From: Mycobacterium sp. 852002-51971_SCH5477799-a
Lineage (GTDB): Bacteria; Actinomycetota; Actinomycetes; Mycobacteriales; Mycobacteriaceae
Length of the DNA: 64,000 bases
Direction: 5' to 3'
NCBI RefSeq assembly: GCF_001667145.1
Contig: NZ_LZIF01000034.1
Location: forward strand, 30,708-94,707
The stretch's first letter is position 1. Each line of letters opens with the position of its first letter. This document shows positions 60,080-64,000 of this stretch, one piece after another. The notes below the pieces were generated by a model. That model saw only the letters and a list, made by a program, of their open reading frames with translations. It was not told the origin of the DNA and did no database searches. A program made the position numbers and the translations under genes.

Positions 60080-62032
60080 TCAGCGAGTGATGGCCTCGGC
60101 CAGGTTCTCCGGATGCAGCATCTCGACGTAACGCAGCCGCTCGGGGACCCCGAACCCGTCGACGAGCGTCTCGGCGTGCGGTCGCAGCGCGCGGCACCGG
60201 TCGTTGATTCCCCGGGTGACGGCCTTGGCGCGTTCGGTGGACAGGTAGCGGTGCTCGATGTACCAGGCCTTGTCGTCCTCGATGACTGATAGTGCGTACA
60301 GGTCGCACAAGACACCGAGCAGTTCGCGGGCCTGCTCGTCGGGGCACGCGTCGATCCCGGCGACGAACGCCTCCAGGATGACGCGATCAATGTGCGCGCT
60401 GGCTGCATGCAACACGTGATCCTGCACCGAGTTGAACGCGTCGAATGCCGACATCTCTTTGGATTTCGCCTGTAGCCGCCGCGCCACCGATGCCAGCAGA
60501 TATTCCTCGCGGTCCTCGAACATCTTGATCTGGGTGCCGCGGTTGAAGAGGCTGCCCTCTTCTTCGCTGTCTTGCCGGGTATCCACAATGGTTTGGATAA
60601 TCGCTTCTGCCGCAGTACGTTTCACGACGCGTTCGCCAACGGTGTTGGCGGCGAAGCGCACCCATTCGACCGGACTCATGCTCTTGATGTCATCGGCATA
60701 GGCCGTGAGCAGTTCCTTGGCCACTAGTTGGGTCAGCACGTGGTTGTCGCCCTCGAACGTGGTGAAAACGTCGGTATCACCCCGAAGCCCGATCAATCTG
60801 TTCTCGGCCATGTATCCGGCGCCACCACACGCCTCGCGGGACTCCTGGATCGCCCGGCTCGCATGCCAGGTGTTGGCGGCCTTGAGCCCGGCGGCACGCG
60901 CTTCGAGTTCGCGCTGCTCGTCGGCGTCGGGCGCGTCAGCGCTCTGTACGTCATGACATTTGCCTACCAATTCGTTCTGCGCAAACTGCAACGCGTAGGA
61001 CTTCGCGATCAACGGGAACAGCCGTCGCTGGTGCACCAGGTAGTCCATGATCAGCACTTCGGAGTCGTCGTCGGGTGCGTTGAACTGCCTGCGCTGCAAC
61101 GCATACCGGGTGGCGATGTCCAGCGCCACGCGGCCGGCGGCGCCGGCACTGCCGCCCACCGTGATCCGGCCGCGGACGAGGGTGCCCAGCATGGTGAAGA
61201 ACCGACGGTTCGGGTTATCGATCGGCGAACTGTACGTGCCGTCTTCCGCGACGTCGCCGTACTTGTTCAGTAGGTTGACCCGAGGGACGCGGACATGGTC
61301 GAACACGATCCGGCCGTTGTCGACACCGGGCAGTCCGCCCTTGTATTCGCAGTCCGACGTGGTGACCCCGGGCAGGTCGTTGCCGTCCTCGTCGCGGATC
61401 GGGACCAGGACGCAGTGCACACCGTGATTGACCGGCTTGCCGTCCTCGGTCGTGATCAGCTGCGCGAAAACCGCTGCCATGGTTGCGGTTTCGGCGGCGC
61501 CGCCGATGTAGTCCTTACGGGCCGACGGGGTGGGGGAGTCAATGACGAACTCTTGAGTCTCAGGATCGTAGGTCGCGGTGGTCTCCAATGACTGCACGTC
61601 ACTGCCGTGGCCGGTCTCGGTCATCGCGAAACAACCGCGCAATTCCAGGCTGATGATCTTGGGCACGTACATCTCGTGGTGACGCTCGGTGCCCAGGTTC
61701 TCCACGGCCCCGCCGAACAGCCCCCACTGCACGCCGGCCTTCACCATCAGCGACAGGTCCGACATCGCCAGCATCTCGATCATCGTGATCGCCGCACCGA
61801 CGTCGCCGGTGCCGCCGTGCTCTTTCTTGAAACTGTCGGCGGCCGCGCCGAACGCCGCCATGATCCTCATCTGCTCCGCCACCTTGGTGCGGGCGATCAC
61901 CGTGTTCGGTGTGTAATGCGGGCGGAACAGGTCCTCGGTAAGTGTGTCGCGCATCCGGTGTCTGACGTCGCGCCAACGTCCGTCCAAGGCATTGCGCAGA
62001 TAGTCGGCAGTGGTAGTCGTTTCAGGCGCCAT
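60080..62032 (-). CDS. Acyl-CoA dehydrogenase/oxidase family protein (FadE-like, ~650 aa)
   Basis: 650 residues from ATG at 62032 (MAPETTTTADYLRNALDG). The flavin/substrate loop 'FAMTETGHGSDVQSLETTATYD' (~residues 138-159), 'RRFFTMLGTLVRGRITVG' and the catalytic-Glu region 'TDVFTTFEGDNHVLTQLVAKELL' (~430-452) are those of acyl-CoA oxidase-like enzymes. The extra ~200-residue helical C-terminus is also the acyl-CoA oxidase layout; standard acyl-CoA dehydrogenases are ~380-400 residues. The electron acceptor (O2 or ETF) cannot be told from sequence. It likely acts in beta-oxidation of long or branched acyl-CoAs. The gene is downstream of an ABC transporter gene on the same strand (58 bases). 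Confidence 0.9.
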   Translation of the reverse strand: MAPETTTTADYLRNALDGRWRDVRHRMRDTLTEDLFRPHYTPNTVIARTKVAEQMRIMAAFGAAADSFKKEHGGTGDVGAAITMIEMLAMSDLSLMVKAGVQWGLFGGAVENLGTERHHEMYVPKIISLELRGCFAMTETGHGSDVQSLETTATYDPETQEFVIDSPTPSARKDYIGGAAETATMAAVFAQLITTEDGKPVNHGVHCVLVPIRDEDGNDLPGVTTSDCEYKGGLPGVDNGRIVFDHVRVPRVNLLNKYGDVAEDGTYSSPIDNPNRRFFTMLGTLVRGRITVGGSAGAAGRVALDIATRYALQRRQFNAPDDDSEVLIMDYLVHQRRLFPLIAKSYALQFAQNELVGKCHDVQSADAPDADEQRELEARAAGLKAANTWHASRAIQESREACGGAGYMAENRLIGLRGDTDVFTTFEGDNHVLTQLVAKELLTAYADDIKSMSPVEWVRFAANTVGERVVKRTAAEAIIQTIVDTRQDSEEEGSLFNRGTQIKMFEDREEYLLASVARRLQAKSKEMSAFDAFNSVQDHVLHAASAHIDRVILEAFVAGIDACPDEQARELLGVLCDLYALSVIEDDKAWYIEHRYLSTERAKAVTRGINDRCRALRPHAETLVDGFGVPERLRYVEMLHPENLAEAITR

Positions 62033-62090
62033 GATCCGACAGTAATGGCCGGTTCGCGTCGCGACCACGTTCGTCCGCCCGCGCCGGATA

Positions 62091-64000
62091 TCAGCGCCGG
62101 GGTGGACTGCCTTCCTGGGGCCCGCGATCGGGCGACGGGTCGCGGCTTTGGCCGAGGGGCGACCGCAGCCGGTAGAGCGTGAACCCGGCCGCGATGACGC
62201 CGAGCAGAACCAGCATCCCCATGTCGAAGACCCACCAGCCGCTGTAGTGGGTCCATGTCAGGGCGTCGGCGGCCAGCGAGTCGACCCTGCGCAGATTCGC
62301 GGTGGACGCCGCGGCCGCGAAACCCCATTGGGCAGGGACGAACCAGCTGATCTGCTGCAGGCCCCAGATGTTCACCAGTTGCACCAGGCTCCCGTTGAAC
62401 AGCGCAGATACCAGGATCACCGGCACCACCAGGGGCAGAACCTCTCGCAGCGACTTCCCCAGCGACGACAGCGCGAGGCCGACGACCGCGGACACGATCG
62501 CGGTGACGGCCACACTGACGTACAGCTCGACTGTGGCGTTGTGCAGCAAAGCGGCGCTTGGCCCCGGCTCGCCCTTGACCGCGATGACGATCGCCACGAC
62601 GACTGCCGTATATAGGGCCGCGGCCAGGCCGTACGCGATGATCTTGGCGCTCAGGTACGCCGGTGCGGTCAGTCCGACCTCCTGCTCGCGCCGAAAGATG
62701 CGGTGTTCGCAAACCAGCGCGCGGGTGGTCAGCGCCGTGCCGATGATCACCGCGGCGACGTTGAGCGCGGCCAGGATCTCGATGGCCTCGTGCGCGTTGG
62801 TGCTACCCGGGTCGGGACGCGTCAGGCCGGATCCGCCCGGAATCAGCAGCGCCAAGCCCGCCAACACGAACGGCAGGATCGCCAGGAACGCGAAGTAGAT
62901 GCGATCGCCGAGAAGCAGGCGGACCTCGCGCCGGGCCACCAGTCGGATCTGCCGGTTCCTGGGTAGCCCGGGTGGCGGGGGACCGGGTGCCGCGACTTCC
63001 GGCGGGGTTGTCGGTGCCGCCGTCTGCTGCCTCGCACGGAAGGCGCGGTGGGCTCCGTCGGGATCGGCGCCGACCTGCGACAGCACTCTCGACCAGTCCG
63101 TGGTGCCCATCGCGGACTCGATCTGCAGGGGCGTTCCCAGGTAGGCCACCTTGCCCGCCGCAGTGAGCACCAACACCTGGTCGCACGCGTTCACATCCGT
63201 AAGGGATGCGCGATCCGAGATCGCGGCCACGACGGCGCAGCCGATGTTGGCCTGCTGCCGCAGGATCGCCATGAGCTGACGTTGTTGGGCAGCATCCAGT
63301 CCGGCGGTCGGTTCATCGACCACGAGCAGACTCGGCCGGGTGACGAGCTCGACCGCCAGGGCAGCGCAGCGACGCACCTCGGGTCCCAGCTTGCGGATCT
63401 TGGTGTCCCGGTGCGACGTCAGCTCGAGCTCGTCGAGAACCTGGCTGACCACACGGTCGCGTTGCTCGGGCGACGTGTCCGGTGGCAGCCGCATCTCGGC
63501 GGCATACTTCACGGTCTGCGCGACCGTGAGCTGTCCGTGCAGGCGGTCGTCGCGCGGAACCACCCCGACGCGAGTCCGCATGTACTGCGGCTCACCGTGA
63601 ACGTCGTGTTCGTCGAGGATGACGCGCCCGGAGTTGGGCGCTCTGGTGCCGGCCAGCAGTGCGAGCAGCGCGAAATTCCGTGCGGCCGACGGTCCGATGA
63701 CCGCGGTGATGGAACCGGGACGCGCCGTGAATGAAATTCCCGACAGGGTGTCGTGTCCGTCGACTGTCAGCCCAAGCTGATAGGCCGTCATCCCGGTGGT
63801 CCGCGAGGCGGCCTGCAGGGGCAGGCGATGGGTGGAGTCGGGTTCCGTGGTGCGGAACGAGGGCCGCTGAACGCGGAGCTTGCTGGTCACCATCCGCTCG
63901 ATCAAACTCGGGCCCTTTTGCTGCTCGGGTTCAGCGGCGGACGGACCCATCGGCGCAATTGGTGGCTGGGCCGGGGGGGCCGCGGGCGGTGGGACGGGGG
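62091..64000 (-). CDS. FHA-ABC transporter-like protein (Rv1747-like), 5' end outside window, degenerate ATPase
   Basis: At least 636 codons; the frame is open through the window edge with a proline-rich linker ('PVPPPAAPPAQPP'), so the true start, probably with FHA domains, lies beyond 64000. An ABC ATPase domain (coding ~63780-63100) is followed by an ABC2-type permease with six hydrophobic segments (~62940-62150: 'YFAFLAILPFVLAGLALLIPG', 'LAALNVAAVIIGTAL', 'GLAAALYTAVVVAIVIAV', 'VSVAVTAIVSAVVGLALSS', 'LPLVVPVILVSALFNG', 'MGMLVLLGVIAAGFTLY'). The Walker A is broken ('IGPSAARNFALL' for GxxGxGKST), the signature is 'KLGPEVRR' for LSGGQ, and the switch His is missing ('AISDRAS'). Walker B 'LLVVDEPTAGLDAA' is intact. 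ATP hydrolysis is doubtful. Confidence 0.85.
   Translation of the reverse strand, partial: PVPPPAAPPAQPPIAPMGPSAAEPEQQKGPSLIERMVTSKLRVQRPSFRTTEPDSTHRLPLQAASRTTGMTAYQLGLTVDGHDTLSGISFTARPGSITAVIGPSAARNFALLALLAGTRAPNSGRVILDEHDVHGEPQYMRTRVGVVPRDDRLHGQLTVAQTVKYAAEMRLPPDTSPEQRDRVVSQVLDELELTSHRDTKIRKLGPEVRRCAALAVELVTRPSLLVVDEPTAGLDAAQQRQLMAILRQQANIGCAVVAAISDRASLTDVNACDQVLVLTAAGKVAYLGTPLQIESAMGTTDWSRVLSQVGADPDGAHRAFRARQQTAAPTTPPEVAAPGPPPPGLPRNRQIRLVARREVRLLLGDRIYFAFLAILPFVLAGLALLIPGGSGLTRPDPGSTNAHEAIEILAALNVAAVIIGTALTTRALVCEHRIFRREQEVGLTAPAYLSAKIIAYGLAAALYTAVVVAIVIAVKGEPGPSAALLHNATVELYVSVAVTAIVSAVVGLALSSLGKSLREVLPLVVPVILVSALFNGSLVQLVNIWGLQQISWFVPAQWGFAAAASTANLRRVDSLAADALTWTHYSGWWVFDMGMLVLLGVIAAGFTLYRLRSPLGQSRDPSPDRGPQEGSPPRR

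Overview
The window is high-GC DNA from a mycobacterium, most likely a slow-growing non-tuberculous species. The order mbtB(end)-mbtC-D-E-F-G, MTB12/CFP2 antigen, Rv2375-like, hrcA-dnaJ2-rsmE, phoH-ybeY-corC-era, amiA2/recO-uppS, zur-smtB/glyS, PPE, Rv2345-like/dgt, dnaG, tRNA-Asn, cysE-cysK is the M. tuberculosis Rv2384-Rv2334 neighbourhood as I recall it, read in the opposite orientation. Several genes expected there are absent (intact mbtH, the plc/ESX genes), and several genes not recalled there are present. All family names rest on motif recognition and memory of homologues; no search was run.

Layout. 1-17044: the mycobactin siderophore assembly line, a tightly overlapped operon (thioesterase end, KS protein MbtC, AT-KR-ACP protein MbtD, NRPSs MbtE and MbtF, lysine N-hydroxylase MbtG), closed by a vestige of mbtH. 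17266-18636: two tandem MTB12/CFP2-type secreted antigens separated by a perfect 17-bp hairpin. 18630-20193: an ECF41-type sigma factor coupled to a carboxymuconolactone decarboxylase-like protein. 20195-29097: the heat-shock/ribosome/RNA block hrcA-dnaJ2-rsmE-phoH-ybeY-corC-era, interrupted by an inserted gene for a secreted, membrane-anchored proline-rich protein flanked by a copied ybeY end. 29329-37127: a small protein, a PLP decarboxylase, amiA2/recO/uppS, the zinc regulators zur-smtB, and glyS. 37368-45978: an orphan PPE-SVP gene, an AT-rich non-coding island, a TPM-domain protein, dgt, a SodC-type lipoprotein, dnaG and tRNA-Asn.

45985-54058 is dominated by sulfur-related genes: three coupled luciferase-like flavin monooxygenases, cysE-cysK, a YeiH-type transporter with a 52-residue membrane partner, and a Stf0 sulfotransferase. 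cysK is preceded by a leaderless 25-codon ORF ending in seven cysteine codons, placed immediately behind a TATAGT -10 box, and then by a nested RNA stem. This is the architecture of a cysteine-responsive attenuator. 54047-64000 holds a decayed reductase fragment, a large nitrate reductase/CysJ-type flavoprotein fusion, an LppP-like lipoprotein, an acyl-CoA dehydrogenase/oxidase-type enzyme, and the end of an ABC transporter whose ATPase motifs are degenerate.

The most interesting observations are the polycysteine leader upstream of cysK, the remodelled ybeY-corC junction with a coupled mini-ORF, the second adenylation domain of MbtE that has lost the amino-group-binding Asp, and the reduction of mbtH to a stub.
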